A stretch of 64,000 bases of DNA from Rhipidocladum racemiflorum (Eukaryota; Streptophyta; Magnoliopsida; Poales; Poaceae), in assembly GCA_036346355.1 (NCBI GenBank), contig CM070570.1, positions 868,001-932,000 of the forward strand. The letters are read 5' to 3'. A program made the position numbers and the translations under genes. Of this stretch, positions 34,393 through 45,893 are shown in pieces. Positions within the stretch are counted from its first letter, which is position 1; every line of letters begins with the position of its first letter. The notes under the pieces are model-generated. The model saw only the letters and a list, made by a program, of their open reading frames with translations, did not search any database and was not told the origin of the DNA.

Positions 34393-37300
34393 ATGCCAGA
34401 ATTCCTTTTCACACTGCTGCTGCTATCTCTTCTCGCCAGTGGTACCTTTGTGACCACAGCATGGGATGACGAAGATTTCTTCAAGATTTGTCCACCAAGT
34501 CGGTGCAGCAAACATGGACCTGAGGTCCGGTTCCCATTCCGGCTTGCAAGCCAACCTCCATCATGCGGCGCGCCTGGCATGCAGTTATCATGCTCTGGAC
34601 AGGACACCATCCTGTATCACCCAGTTCTAGGCTCCTGCAAAGTGACCGCGATATATTACAGGCGTGTCCTCATGAACGTCATCCCGCTTGCAGATTCCTC
34701 ACCTCACTGCCCACTTCACAAGCTCATCACAACAAATCTATCAACTGGTGTGTACAAACCTCAAACTTCGGAAGCTGCAAGCCTAGTCGGCTGTTCAAGA
34801 GATTCCATACCAACAAATCAATACGACATAGTTGGCCCAATCGCTTGTCTCAGTAACAATACCAGCCAGTGGTTCCCTCCTAGCTGGAAAAACAAGGCCA
34901 TCAAGTTCTGGTATTTAGTGTATCCCTATACTTACATGCCTGTTCTTCCGTTGGACTGCATGGTTGTTTCTAAAAGCATCCCGATGCCCTACAGTTATGA
35001 TAAAAATGGCTTAAACTTCGACACCTCAACCTTCAAGGAAAAGGCAAATAGAGTCATCAGCATTGGTGAGACAGTATTCACTTGGTACTCTACTAACATT
35101 ACTAGTTTTTGCCAACAGTGTGAACATGAAGATCGGCGCTGTGGGTTCAGCTCACAAAGGGGTCAAGCATTCTGCCAGAATCGTGGTATTATCTATTTCT
35201 CAAGCAGAAATCCCATCACTGTGGTATCTTGTTTTTACCTTGTAAGGATATGTAGGATGTTCATTTTTCTATCTATTGGTTTGAAACAACCTATGCTTGA
35301 TATTCAATGCCTTCAAACTTCTCACAAGATTTTCACATGTTATTAAATCATATTGCAAATCGATCCGATGGCTAACCCGTGCGGCACATTGATGCTCTAG
35401 GTTAGCATGCATCTGTCGTTCTCGCGAAAAAAAAAATCCACAAAAGATGATGATGATTTTTTAGGTAAAATATTCACAAAACATGTAGACAAAAATAAAT
35501 CATGGCCATTCATCTAGTGGATAGCCTAGATCGAAATACCAGTTTTATATGGCCTTTGCTTTAGGCCTACGTTGCATATGGATCTTCTCATTCCTTTTTT
35601 AACTTGAGCCTATCAGCAGTTCAGCACCTTCCTTGTTTTCCTTTTATTCTCTGGTGTACTGACATATGAATATTGGGTACTATATGCATGGTTGTGTGTG
35701 TGTGTGGGGGGGGGGGGGGTGTGGAGGAGTGAAGTATTGGGCTGAGTAGGAGTAATGGGCTTCTTGTTTCATTTTTTACCTTTTCTATTTCCATTGGATA
35801 TACTTAGCATATGATGTATTTGCACTGAGTCAAACTATCGTCTATCTGTCGCCTAGGCGCCTAGTTGTCCTGGCACCCCTGGGTTGCCACCACTGTCCAG
35901 AGTGATGTGACAATTATGACCATGCGGATGAAAGATGTGTAATTACCATAAACAAATTGTATGCTTGCACACTCCCCCAATATTAACACCTCCATGTTGT
36001 GAGATATAATCATCTTTTGAGATGTGCATGTTCTTTAAGGAGGAATCCACATTTGATTGAATTGAAATCATCTGACCAAAGTTTTAATAATTTAGAAGAC
36101 AAATTGAACCAAAGCGCTTCAATGAGAAGTTCAACACGGACCCTTTTTTATACAAGGTTAATATCTATTGTCTTTTAGAGTCTGTACTCTTACAAGGCTA
36201 TGTTAAATACACCGGAGTTAATAGAGTTATTTAGAACCAGGGTTGTATGGTGCTAAATGGCTATGGGCTAGTTTGGATTACAACATGACTTCTTGCATGA
36301 AACCAATCACCACCAGAATTAGGCCCTTTGGTGCTATCAACTATGGGAGGAGTCCTGACTATTACAGAGCTATGCTCATCACAAGAGACTAAGGATTTAC
36401 CAATTTAGCTGATACCATTAATAACAATATCATATGGTACTAATGAAGTAGGATTTGAAACAGATTTATGTAAAATTGTGTTGGTCAAAAGGTTGTGCAC
36501 CTTTCTCCTAAGGATCTTTGGGATGATGGAGTTAGATCTTTTTTTTTCCTAATTAACATACGAACATCTATCATTCTGCATTCCTTTTTTTTGGTTAAGA
36601 ATTTGTAGCTTCCTTTATGAGTATGAAAGCCTCTAATCCAACAAATCTTTAGATAATTTGAGAGAGAGACCGACTAAAGAATTTGACCTGAACAGTGAAC
36701 ATGGTCTCGTTCGTTCCATACTGTTGATCTATATTTTGCATATGATGTAGAACTGCACTGTGGTGTACGCGTATGAATTAGAGTCCTTTTCAAAATTTCC
36801 AATATTCAGTTAACTAAGAAAGATATTGAAAACTAAAAGATGTTTGTACATTTTCAAAAAAAATCTAGCAACTATACTTTTGTTGTTATTGAAAGAGCTA
36901 CATCACAATTAAGAAAGTAAAATGCATATAAAATAGTGTGAATTAACCATATATATGGAAATAACTAGAAATTTTTACAAGCGTAAATGGGGATGTATTT
37001 ATCAATATACTCCCTCCAAACACAAAAGAGCGACGTTTTGGGATACGTGCAATCCAACTTTGCAAAGTCTGGTTATCAATATTTCTATAAATATTTAGAT
37101 TGGACGTATAAAAATGATACGTGTGGATTTGTCTCGAAAAGTACTTTCATAATAATATAATTTTTTAGGTTTTATAAAGTAAGAAGTCCATATAACACCC
37201 TGAACTTCCGTCGAAAGTCCATCCAACACCCCGAGCTATGAAACTGAACATTTGACCTCCCAAACTTTACAATCCGGTTCAAATAACACCCTGAGCCAGT

Positions 37301-39427
37301 TTTGCATAGTGGTATTGCCCATGTGGCGTTATGAGCGAACAGTTTTGCCATGTAGGATGACATGTTGGCCAAATTTGGTCAATGACAGGTGGGGTCCACA
37401 TGGGCTTCTCCCCTGTCGAGCTCCCAATCATGCTTCCATGGTTGTCAGTCCCTGTAACTCCCTCCTTCTCTACTTCTATTTGAAAGATAAGCCCCTGTGA
37501 GTCCTACCTATCATTCACCTAAACTTGCCCAGTGTGTCATCTTACTTGGCAAAATTGCCCACTCACCACGCCATATGGGCCATACCACTATGCAAAATCG
37601 GATCAGGGTGTTATTTGAACCGGATTACAAAGTTTGAGGGGTCCAATATCTGGTTTCATAGTTCGGAGTGCCAGACGGACTTTCGAGCAAAGTTTGGCAT
37701 GTTATATGGACTTTTTCCTTTTATAAATGCATTACAATAGAAATTAGTTGTCAAAGTTGCGTTTGTAGACTACGTCAATGCCCAAAACATCGCTCTTTTG
37801 AGCCTGGAGGAAGTACCACTTGATATTTGAGATTTTGCATACGTGTGAAGCTAACAAAAGCACACCCCATATCCATTTCTCAGAACCAGTTAGAACTTAA
37901 CGACTCGATAATTAAGATCCGGTATGCATGAAGCTAGCAGGAACGCACCCTATATCCCTTTTTTTAGTACCAACAAGAAGTTAAAAATACATTCTACTCA
38001 ATATTTGAGATCTAGCACACATGAAGCTCGCCTGAGCTATACCATTTCAAAAGCCACTTAAAACTCATGTAGCAATTAATAGAGTGTAAGCTGTATATTT
38101 CTTTAAGAAGGGATCGCATTTTTTGTTTCCTAATTCTGTTTTTTCTATTTGCAGGTTCACATGTCATACTTATCGCAGGTAAAACTACGATTCAAATATT
38201 TCCAATATGCATAAAATTATTATTGCTTAGTAACTCTCATGCTCCCTTATTCCCATAAGAATCAGTGAGTTTAGTTCTAGAAAAACATGTGACATTAAGT
38301 GGTGTCTTTTTGTCTGGACAAAACTTGACAATTTCCTTTCTGTTATTTTTTCAGCAACATCATCTGTAGCCACATTTGTAGTTCTTTCCTTGGTGGTGGC
38401 CACCGCGCTCTATCTCTCCTTGAAGTCAAGGTATGATGAAGAGATAAATTTGAAGGTTGAAATGTTTCTAAAAACATATGGTACATCAAAACCCACAAGG
38501 TACACTTTCTCCGAAGTCAAGAAGATAGCGAGACGGTTCAAGGATAAACTAGGCCATGGTGGATTTGGAAGTGTATACAAAGGTCAGCTACCAAACGGAG
38601 TGCCTGTGGCAGTCAAGATGTTAGATAACCCTACAGGAGAGGGAGAAGAATTCATCAATGAAGTCGCAACCATCGGACGAATCCACCATGCAAATATTGT
38701 CCGCCTCATGGGCTTTTGTTCTGAAGGAACAAGACGCACGCTTATTTATGAATTCATGCCTAACGAGTCATTGGAGAAATACATATTCACACATGAATCT
38801 GATATTTCCCGAGTACTCGTGTTACCAAACAAAATGCTAGATATTGCTTTAGGCATTGCCCGAGGAATGGAGTACCTACATCAAGGTTGCAATCAGCGCA
38901 TTCTCCATTTTGATATCAAGCCTCATAACATATTGCTAGACTACAGCTTCAATCCAAAGATTTCTGACTTTGGACTTGCAAAACTGTGTGCAAGGGACCA
39001 AAGTATTGTCACGTTGACTGCAGCAAGGGGCACAATGGGCTATATTGCACCAGAACTATATTCTCGGAACTTCGGAGCGATATCATACAAGTCAGATGTG
39101 TACAGTTTTGGCATGCTGGTGTTAGAAATGGTGAGTGGAAGGAGGAACTCAGACCCAAGTATTGAGAGAGAAAACGAGGTCTACCTCCCTGAGTGGATCT
39201 ATGAGAAAGTAATCACTGGGCAGGACTTGGTACTTAATAGGGAGATGACACAAGACGAGAAACAAACGGTGAGACAGTTGGCTGTTGTGGCACTATGGTG
39301 CATTCAGTGGAACCCAAAAAACAGGCCCTCCATGACAAAGGTGGTAAACATGTTAACAGGGAAGTTGCAGAATCTACAGATGCCTCCTAAACCCTTTGTG
39401 TCATCTGCAAGCGATCCTAAGCCGTAA
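34393..39427 (+). CDS. gene B: Lr10-like (LRK10L) receptor kinase, intact
   Basis: Three exons: 34393-35185, 38155-38178 (24 nt) and 38355-39427; all introns GT-AG, spliced length 1890 nt, 629 residues. Residues 1-23 are a signal peptide (FLFTLLLLSLLASGTF). About 31-95 are a GUB_WAK galacturonan-binding-type domain (CPPSRCSKHGPEVRFPFRL, PPSCG, MQLSC); 150-262 are a WAK-associated C-terminal domain with FCQQCEHEDRRCGFSSQRGQ and FCQNRG. A transmembrane helix spans 268-293, encoded across exons 2 and 3. The kinase has glycine loop GHGGFG (339-344), Lys360, alphaC Glu375, catalytic loop HFDIKPHN with Asp459 (non-RD), DFG 477-479 and APE 504-506. The family acts at the plasma membrane and includes the wheat Lr10 rust-resistance neighbourhood kinase; ligand and partners here are unknown. 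A CATAAATATC TATA-like box lies about 95 bp upstream. It is the only copy with all parts. Confidence 0.85.
35186..36321 (+). other. gene B intron 1, part not shared with kinase A
   Basis: Intron sequence before the duplicated block. It contains a (GT)n(G)n run at about 35694-35720 and otherwise AT-rich single-copy sequence. No gene was seen. The whole intron (35186-38154) is 2969 bp. Confidence 0.6.
37010..37813. mobile_element. Stowaway MITE, copy in block 2 (intron of B)
   Basis: Same as 17221-18025, with TA duplications; the right terminus has one change (GGAGGAAG). It sits in intron 1 of B. Confidence 0.8.
37179..37718. mobile_element. Mutator-type MITE nested in Stowaway, block 2
   Basis: 540 bp, same length as the copy in block 1, with 9-bp TSD TTTTATAAA (37170-37178, 37719-37727). 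Presence at the same position in both blocks means it inserted before the duplication. Confidence 0.8.
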
Positions 39428-39471
39428 AATATCAAGAACATATCACCATAGTTTACTACATGTTTGGAAGA

Positions 39472-39625
39472 TATACTTTGACCACGTGTTGTATGTTATT
39501 TCCAAGCATCAAATAGCATGTAGAGTATATTTTTATAATTCAACTCCATATACTTTGACCACGTGTTGTATGTTATTTCCAAGCATCAACTAGCATGTAG
39601 AGTATATTTTTATAATTCGACTCCA
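39472..39625. repeat. 77-bp tandem duplication in B 3' flank
   Basis: Two copies starting TATACTTTGACCACG at 39472 and 39549. Kinase A has one copy (about 19687-19763), so it arose after the block duplication. Confidence 0.75.
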
Positions 39626-40436
39626 TTATCCGTTATGATGTAATACCATCGATTAGCAACATACCACACCGGATTTGTATGCAATTTAATACTTTCAAGT
39701 ACAAGAGTATGTTAATTACCTTATTCTGTCGCTTCCTTGATTTATCTGCACTCTTCATGTTTCGTATTCCTCACTGAACACCTCGCTCCCCAGTAAGGTG
39801 TTCTCTTTCTTAATTGCCCAGTCCATTCAACGGGTCAGTATCTGGTGGAGATCTCACAAGAGGATCCTGTAACTAATCATGCCAAGTTTATTGCTAGGTA
39901 GTACATATCTACAATGTGGATGAATCGATCGGCATGCCTATTCTCAAATGGGAGTGTATAGGTATCATCCGGATATTTTTATCCCAAAAAACATCTAAAC
40001 TTTGGACCGCACGATCAAAACACACATCCGTAGGATCAACCTACCTCGAATTTAGGGGGGCATACATCGATCTGAAAGCAAATCCAATGATCAGGAATTT
40101 GGATGATGATTGCTAAAGAAAACATCCGAATGAAACTTATCAAAACCCTTCTAAAATTTGATAGAAAAAAAAAGACAAACCAAAGCAGAGCAATAGGATT
40201 ACCAGGGCAGTGGATGCACCCAGCGGCAAGCACAAGGGCGACGGCAGCGCAGCGCTCGGGCGGAAACGCGTTACCAGCTGCGTGGAAACAGTGAAAGAGC
40301 TCGGGGGGTTGGGAAACAGCCGCAAATGGCGATTCCGCCGCCGCCCGCCATGATGGGAGGAAGGGGATGCTCCGTACAAGGGTTCTCTCGTACAAATGGC
40401 TCCGCTATTTTTTTTCATCGATCAATCTGGGGCCTG

Positions 40437-41312
40437 TGTTGGATTATTTGGGCTAAGCCCATTTAATTGAGACAATAAATTCTAGAAAATCTCAAAGGCC
40501 CATCTTATGAAGAAGCATGTGCATTAATAATAGTACCACATTGCTAACCTAAAGTGGTAAACACCAGGTTAAATAGTGGGGTGTACTCCACCATGGTAGA
40601 ACTACGTGGGAGAAAGAGAAAGAATACACACGTGCGCTCGCCTCGCCTCGCTGGGCCTTGCGTAAGCGCAGCCTCCTTTTGCAGTTTATTCTTTTCCTAC
40701 TCGGGATCGTGCAGACTCCGTAATATATTCAAGTCGTGTTCGGTTACAGACTGTTACCAGGCTACTCCTTTATATACTGCACCGCTATCGCCGGGAAGAG
40801 CAGAAGTTCCCACGCCTAGAGTTTTGCTAGTTCTTCTCGCTGCGCCGTCATCAGGTCTACTCCGTTCCGTCCGCCGGCGTGCACCAGCGAACGGAAGAGC
40901 AGGTCTCCGAAACCATCCGTCATCGAGTTCTTGCACCTGGAGAGGACGAATCAGGTTTTTGGGAAGCGCTTGGTGCAACTGCTTCCACGGCATCGTCACG
41001 ACTCGTCTTCCTCGTCATTCGGGCGCTGCTGCTCGTCATCGCGCTCGGCTGCAGCGTGCTTTCGTCCTCAACACTGTACGCGCTACAACAACTACTGCTT
41101 CCTCTGCACACGAACAGTACGTGCTCATTACAATGTTTCTGTTGTTTATTTTTAATCTGCTAGTTGTGATCATATTAGATGGATATATGTGTAGTCTCCT
41201 AGCATATGCATATAGGGTATGCTCCTGTTATTCGTTACCGATCATCTATCACATGTTGTTCATGATTTACTTTTGGATTAAATTAAATCTGAACGTGCCT
41301 TTAATTATAACA
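40437..41312 (+). repeat. solo copia LTR with 5-bp TSD
   Basis: Starts TGTTGGATTATTTGGG, ends AATTATAACA, and is flanked by GCCTG (40432-40436, 41313-41317). The duplicate block has GCCTG once (20408-20412) with otherwise continuous sequence, i.e. the unoccupied site. Same family as the copia 3' LTR at 14126. A solo LTR normally forms by recombination between two LTRs. Confidence 0.9.
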
Positions 41313-41536
41313 GCCTGGGCCATGAGAGATTGATGTAATGGATCACAGAGGGGCCTATGTATCGGGGTCGGGGATTCTGATGATAATGTTCAGGCATGGG
41401 CAGATTGGTGAACCAACATGGTGCTATCAACACTGAGGCTTAGAAATTTGCGACCCGACTTGGGTTGACCAAGACACGTAGCGGCATGGTGTGCTCTTTA
41501 GGGAAGCCAAAATTGTAGAGGCAGGGTGTCACCTAT

Positions 41537-42484
41537 AGGGGTGAAACCGGGTCGGATACGGGCGGATATTGTTCGTCCCGTATCCTAACCTATATTTTTT
41601 TCGGATTAGGAGTCGAAAACGGATGTCCCGGATACGGATACAATTCGAATTATTGGGGATTCGGATACGGAGCGGATACCTGACGGATTCGGGTCGAGAT
41701 CGGATCGGATATCATAATCGGATAGTAGTATAGTACATAATTGTGTACGTAAAAGAAAGAATGAGGCATTAACCTTACAACATTAGCTTCAAGTCATAAT
41801 GATTTCAACGTAGGATAGTAGTATAGTTAGAGGTGCAAATGGATCGGATACAAGGAGAGAGATCGAGACATAAAGAAAACAGAGAACAAAGGGAGTTCTT
41901 CCATCAAACTTAACCTTACGGAATAAATTCCTGGAGATATTAAATAGTGTTAAATTGTCACATTCTGACAAATTGAAGATAGACTTCTCTCATAATGAGG
42001 ACTACTCGGATTTGTTTGCTATGCTTCAATTTAGTGACTCAACTAATTCCAATAATTTGAATAGAAAAGAAGTTTATCAAATAAGTTAAACAAATCAATT
42101 TAGGTAAAAGCATTATGTCATCACTCTATTTGTTTGTTGATAGATTTGTTGAAGTTCACGCTTAATAACAAAGTAGTGTTTTTTAGTGCCAGTATCAAAC
42201 AACTACTCTATCTATCCAATAATGAACCAAATTAATGGAAGAATAACTGATTTTATCCGGATATCGGGTCGGATATTTACCGGATATCGGGTCGGATATT
42301 GCTCTTCCCATATCCTAACCCATATTACATGAGATTTTTCGGATACGGATCGGATATTGCTCTTCCCATATCCTAACCCATATTACATCGGATATTCCAG
42401 ATACGGATACGGATAACATCGGTACGAATTTTAAACGGATTCAGGATCGGATCGAGCGGATATTTCCTGTCCTGTTTTCACCCC
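41537..42484. mobile_element. non-autonomous hAT-like element, 8-bp TSD
   Basis: Flanked by TCACCTAT (41529-41536, 42485-42492), with inverted ends GGGGTGAAAC and GTTTTCACCCC. Both subterminal zones are packed with CGGATA/ATCCG words in several orientations, including tandem copies at 42256-42400. The interior is AT-rich with no transposase. Confidence 0.75.
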
Positions 42485-42782
42485 TCACCTATTTGGAAAC
42501 CCACGGTATATCGTATATTAGTATTTCTGTTAATAAAACGTCAGAATTTTGCCAAAATTGACGAGATATAATTGGGCTTTAGTGAAATAGATCGTGCTCA
42601 CTTTGCAGAAAATGAGTTGGCCCACATCTTGTGGGCAGAATATAGAATGGGCCAGACCGGGTACCTCGACCGGCTCGCGGTTAAAGGCCGACGGCATGAC
42701 ATGGCAGCAGGCATGCAGCAGCGTGCGCAAGAATTTTTTTATTTAATATTTATTTTAAATCTTTTTTTTCGAATGGCGATAG

Positions 42783-43199
42783 GTGGCCTCCCGAATGGTG
42801 GCACTAACGGCCGTTACACGGCCAGTAACGGAAGAGGACCTATTGCCCAAGATAAGGGCGATCGCCCCCAAATGCTTCATGCAGTCGCCTCCACCGCTGT
42901 GTGAATTTGAGCAATGGTTTGATATAGAAAAGACCAAAGGCTCCTTGATCAAGCCAATCGGGACGAGGAATCCACGTGGCAGCTTCAAGAGCAGCGTGGT
43001 GCTGCACGCGAGGAGGCACGTAGAAAGGAAGCGAAGGAGAAGGAGGCTGAGAGAGAGGAAACGAGAGAGGGCGCGTCGTGCTGAGAAGCCCTACCGGAGG
43101 CATGGGCGAAGGGAAAATGGCCTCGAAGCACTCAGTGGATGTCAACTTGTAACCATTATATTCCTTGTGACTTATTATTTGAGAATCGCCCTACCCTAA
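42783..43199 (+). pseudogene. MULE-borne gene fragment with PPPLCEFEQW motif
   Basis: The open frame contains PPPLCEFEQWFDIEKTKGS followed by an Arg/Glu-rich basic stretch (VERKRRRRRLRERKRERARR). The PPPLC(D/E)F(E/H)QW motif followed by a charged coiled segment recurs in grass transposon-linked proteins with an upstream zinc finger, which is not visible here. Function unknown; likely a remnant. Confidence 0.4.
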
Positions 43200-43750
43200 A
43201 ATCATGGCCACTTAGGCGTTTTCGTAGTGTCGTGGGGCCCACCGAATACTCCCGAAAAAATAAGGGAAAAATCACGAACGACGTACGCAACGCGGGCTAC
43301 CACTTATCTATGGGCGAGCTACTCGGACCTTGCCGCGGCAGGGAGTTACGAAAATCGAAAAAGGCACACTCGGCCACGAAACTGATAAATCGTGGCCACT
43401 TAGGTGTTTTCGTAGCCTCTCGGGGCCCATCGGATACTGCCGAAAAAATACAAAAAAATCACAAGCGATGTACACAACATGGGCTACCACTTATCTATGG
43501 GCTAGCTGCTCAGACGTTGCCCCAGCAGGGAGTTGCAAAAATCAGAAATGGCACACGCGCCCATGAAACCGTGAAATCGTGGCCACTTAGGTGTTTTCGT
43601 AGCCTCACGGGGCCCACCAGATACTGCCAAAAAATATGGAAAAAATCATGAGTGACCTACGCATCGCGGGCTACCACTTATCTATGTGCGAGCTGCTCAG
43701 ACGTTGCCCCGACAGGGAGTTGCGAAAATCGAAAAAGGCACACACGTTAC
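43198..43750. repeat. three-copy tandem repeat, unit about 188 bp
   Basis: Copies start at 43198, 43387 and 43574 with AAATC(A/G)TGGCCACTTAGG. Each has GGGCTACCACTTATCTATG and CAGGGAGTTnCnAAAATC. It lies between the two convergent gene remnants inside the MULE. Confidence 0.8.
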
Positions 43751-44125
43751 TAATTGAGAAGGATAAGATAAAAAAATGCGAGCACTGAGTTCAGCCAGTT
43801 GCACAACAAGGTGATGAAGGTAAAGTCATTACAAAAAGTACAGCTGTAGAACAAGTCAGTCACGTGGACGCCTCCTGACTTGGTCCGTGGGGTACATGAG
43901 TGGCGACGGAGGACGGACGCCCCTCCTAGGCCGACCCTGCGGCGTAGGGGTAGCGTAGTCTATCAGCGACTTGGGTGTGTCCAGGTGTGGTGCTCCCGAG
44001 AGCTGAGAGGGGCCAAAATACTCGGTCGACAGATACTGATCTATGTCGAACGTCGCCTCCTCCTGGTCGTCGTAACGCGCGTCACCGAAACCACCGCTCG
44101 GTCTTGGTGGAGTGCGAGACGAAGA

Positions 44126-45319
44126 CTACCCCTCGTGACCCCAGTGCTGCTGTGTGGGAGGCCACGAGGGCTCGCAATAGCCGACGTCGGCCCATGGGAG
44201 ACGACTACCACGGGGAGGTACGGGCACGGTTCCACGAGGAGCCCCGGGGGGAGGGTGAGGTGTTGGCCCACGTGGACGCGGTGCGCTGCGTCCGACGGCG
44301 TCTTTGTGGCCGCGGCAGGTGGCACTGCGACACAACTGCCTCCCAACTTCGTGGACCCGCTCCCAAGCTGCCTTGGCCTCAGCGGCGGTCACCTGCATGC
44401 CCGCTTCGAGGCGCGCCAACATGGACATAGACTCCACGTCCAACTGTACTCCAAGCTGTACCTTCATGTAATGCCGGATTGATATGAGGTATTTTACATG
44501 AAAAAGACTTACTATAGAGATTCGATTGTGAAACTTACCATGATGTTGTCTCTCTCGGACATCTGTGAAGGGTATATGTCCGACACCGATGCCTGACGGG
44601 CGACATACGGTGCTGCTGGTGTGTACCCTACCCTTAGCCGAGTTCGTGGCGCGAACCACTCCACGTACTTGTTGTACGTGGAGTGGTCGTACAGCCGGGT
44701 CTTAGTGACCCTATCCGCGAGCGCATCGTCCCACTACAGTACCCATATCGTCATGCGACGCGCGAACGGAGTGCCCGCTGCAACCTCCATCTGGGGTCAT
44801 CCTGCAATGCAAAAATGGGGATTTACATGCAACATCCAATCTGCGGGAATTGTAAGCAGTGTGCTCAGGAGACGTACCTGTGAGCGCCCCGTGAGACAAC
44901 ATGACGAGGCGGCAAGGGAAAAGTCTGGAAAAGGCCGAACTGCCGCATCACCCTGTGCGGCGAGTACTCCTCCACGCACAGGTCGAAGACAAGGACCTTA
45001 CGGGTGAGCCAGTACTGCTCGTCCAACGTGCAAAACGCGACGATCCCGAAAGGTGCTCGGACGTGGACGGCGTACGCGTCGTACGGCGTCCACCGCACGT
45101 CCTCGTCGTGGAGCCTGTCGAACTCCCGAACGAACTCGGGGTACGACCTCCTGACCTGTCGGTGGGTGTACAACCGCTGCGTGGAAATAAAAAACGGTGC
45201 ATGTTATGAAAGTGCACAAGTGGGGGAATAATATACGAGGGGGTGTACCTGTCGCCAAACCCAGTAGTGGCTCATGGTGGGCCAGTCCATCAGGTCCCCG
45301 TGGTACAGGTCCTGTGAGT
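44126..45319 (-). pseudogene. plant mobile domain (PMD) gene, 3' part, split by gypsy element 2
   Basis: Minus-strand exons with good splice sites: up to 45249 (ends MSHYWVWRQ, donor GTACAC), 45176-44878 (RLYTHRQVRRSYPEFVREFD, VRWTPYDAY, EEYSPHRVMRQFGLFQTFP), 44801-44539 (DHSTYNKYVEWFAPRTRLRV, donor GTAAGT) and 44461-44126. The xxPHRVMRQFGLFQ motif is diagnostic of the plant mobile domain, found in MULE-borne and domesticated (MAIL1-like) proteins. The third exon has a TAG in the PMD frame (about 44730) and a frame mismatch with exon 2, so the gene is broken. The N-terminal part is lost or scattered beyond the gypsy insertion. Confidence 0.65.
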
Positions 45320-45324
45320 ACGGC

Positions 45325-45893
45325 TGTCGGTGTTTCGAGCACCGGCCAATGAATTTGTATAGGTAAGAGGGGGGTGCACGCTCCCTCTCCTCGACGGCTT
45401 ACTCAGGTGAGCACAAGATGTATACTGGTTCGGGCTGAACGTCCCTACTCCAGTTCGTGTGGGTTTGATTGTATTGATTCCCCGGTTGTCCGTTCGTCTT
45501 ACATGCTCGCTCCTTCCCCCTTTATATAGGCGAGGAGGGAGGTTACACTGTTGCTTAAAAAGAGAAAAAGATGTGCTCTTAGTCGCCCGCAAGTGGCGGG
45601 TCGATGGGATGGCCGGCGAGCTCCTTGCCTGCTTCTTTGGTCGGCGTAGTTCTTCTGCGCAGCTCGTAGTAAATCACGAGAGCGAGGGACTTGTGCCGGC
45701 TGCGTCATCATTATTACGGCCAGCATTTAATGCGCCGACACGCAATAAATGTCGCCGCTTCTTCAGGGATTTCGCCGACTTGGTCACGGTTTCGATTCTT
45801 CCTTGGCAGCCGTGGCTTCGGGCCCCGACCGGCCTGGTTCGGCCCACGCGCCTTTTCGGGCCGCTGGGGGTACCCATGGCCTGGGTACTCGTC
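45325..45893 (-). repeat. 3' LTR of gypsy element 2
   Basis: Starts TGTCGGTGTTTCGAGC and aligns with 54649-55212 with small indels. Minus-strand TATA box CTATATAAAGG at about 45519-45530. The inner end (CTCGTCGA versus CTCGTCA) is placed by alignment. Confidence 0.8.

Larger units (their letters stand above)
36322..41475 (+). repeat. segmental duplication block, copy 2 (holds exons 2-3 of B)
   Basis: Counterpart of 16572-20565. It starts inside intron 1 of B and ends at about 41475 with the shared words GAACCAACATGGTGCTAT and CTTGGGTTGAC. Copy 2 alone has the solo LTR, a 77-bp tandem duplication (39472-39625) and roughly 190 bp at 39950-40140. Confidence 0.85.

Noticed and set aside
43198..43750. 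CRISPR-like repeat array
   Set aside because: Units are contiguous 188-bp tandem copies with no spacer pattern, in a plant genome.
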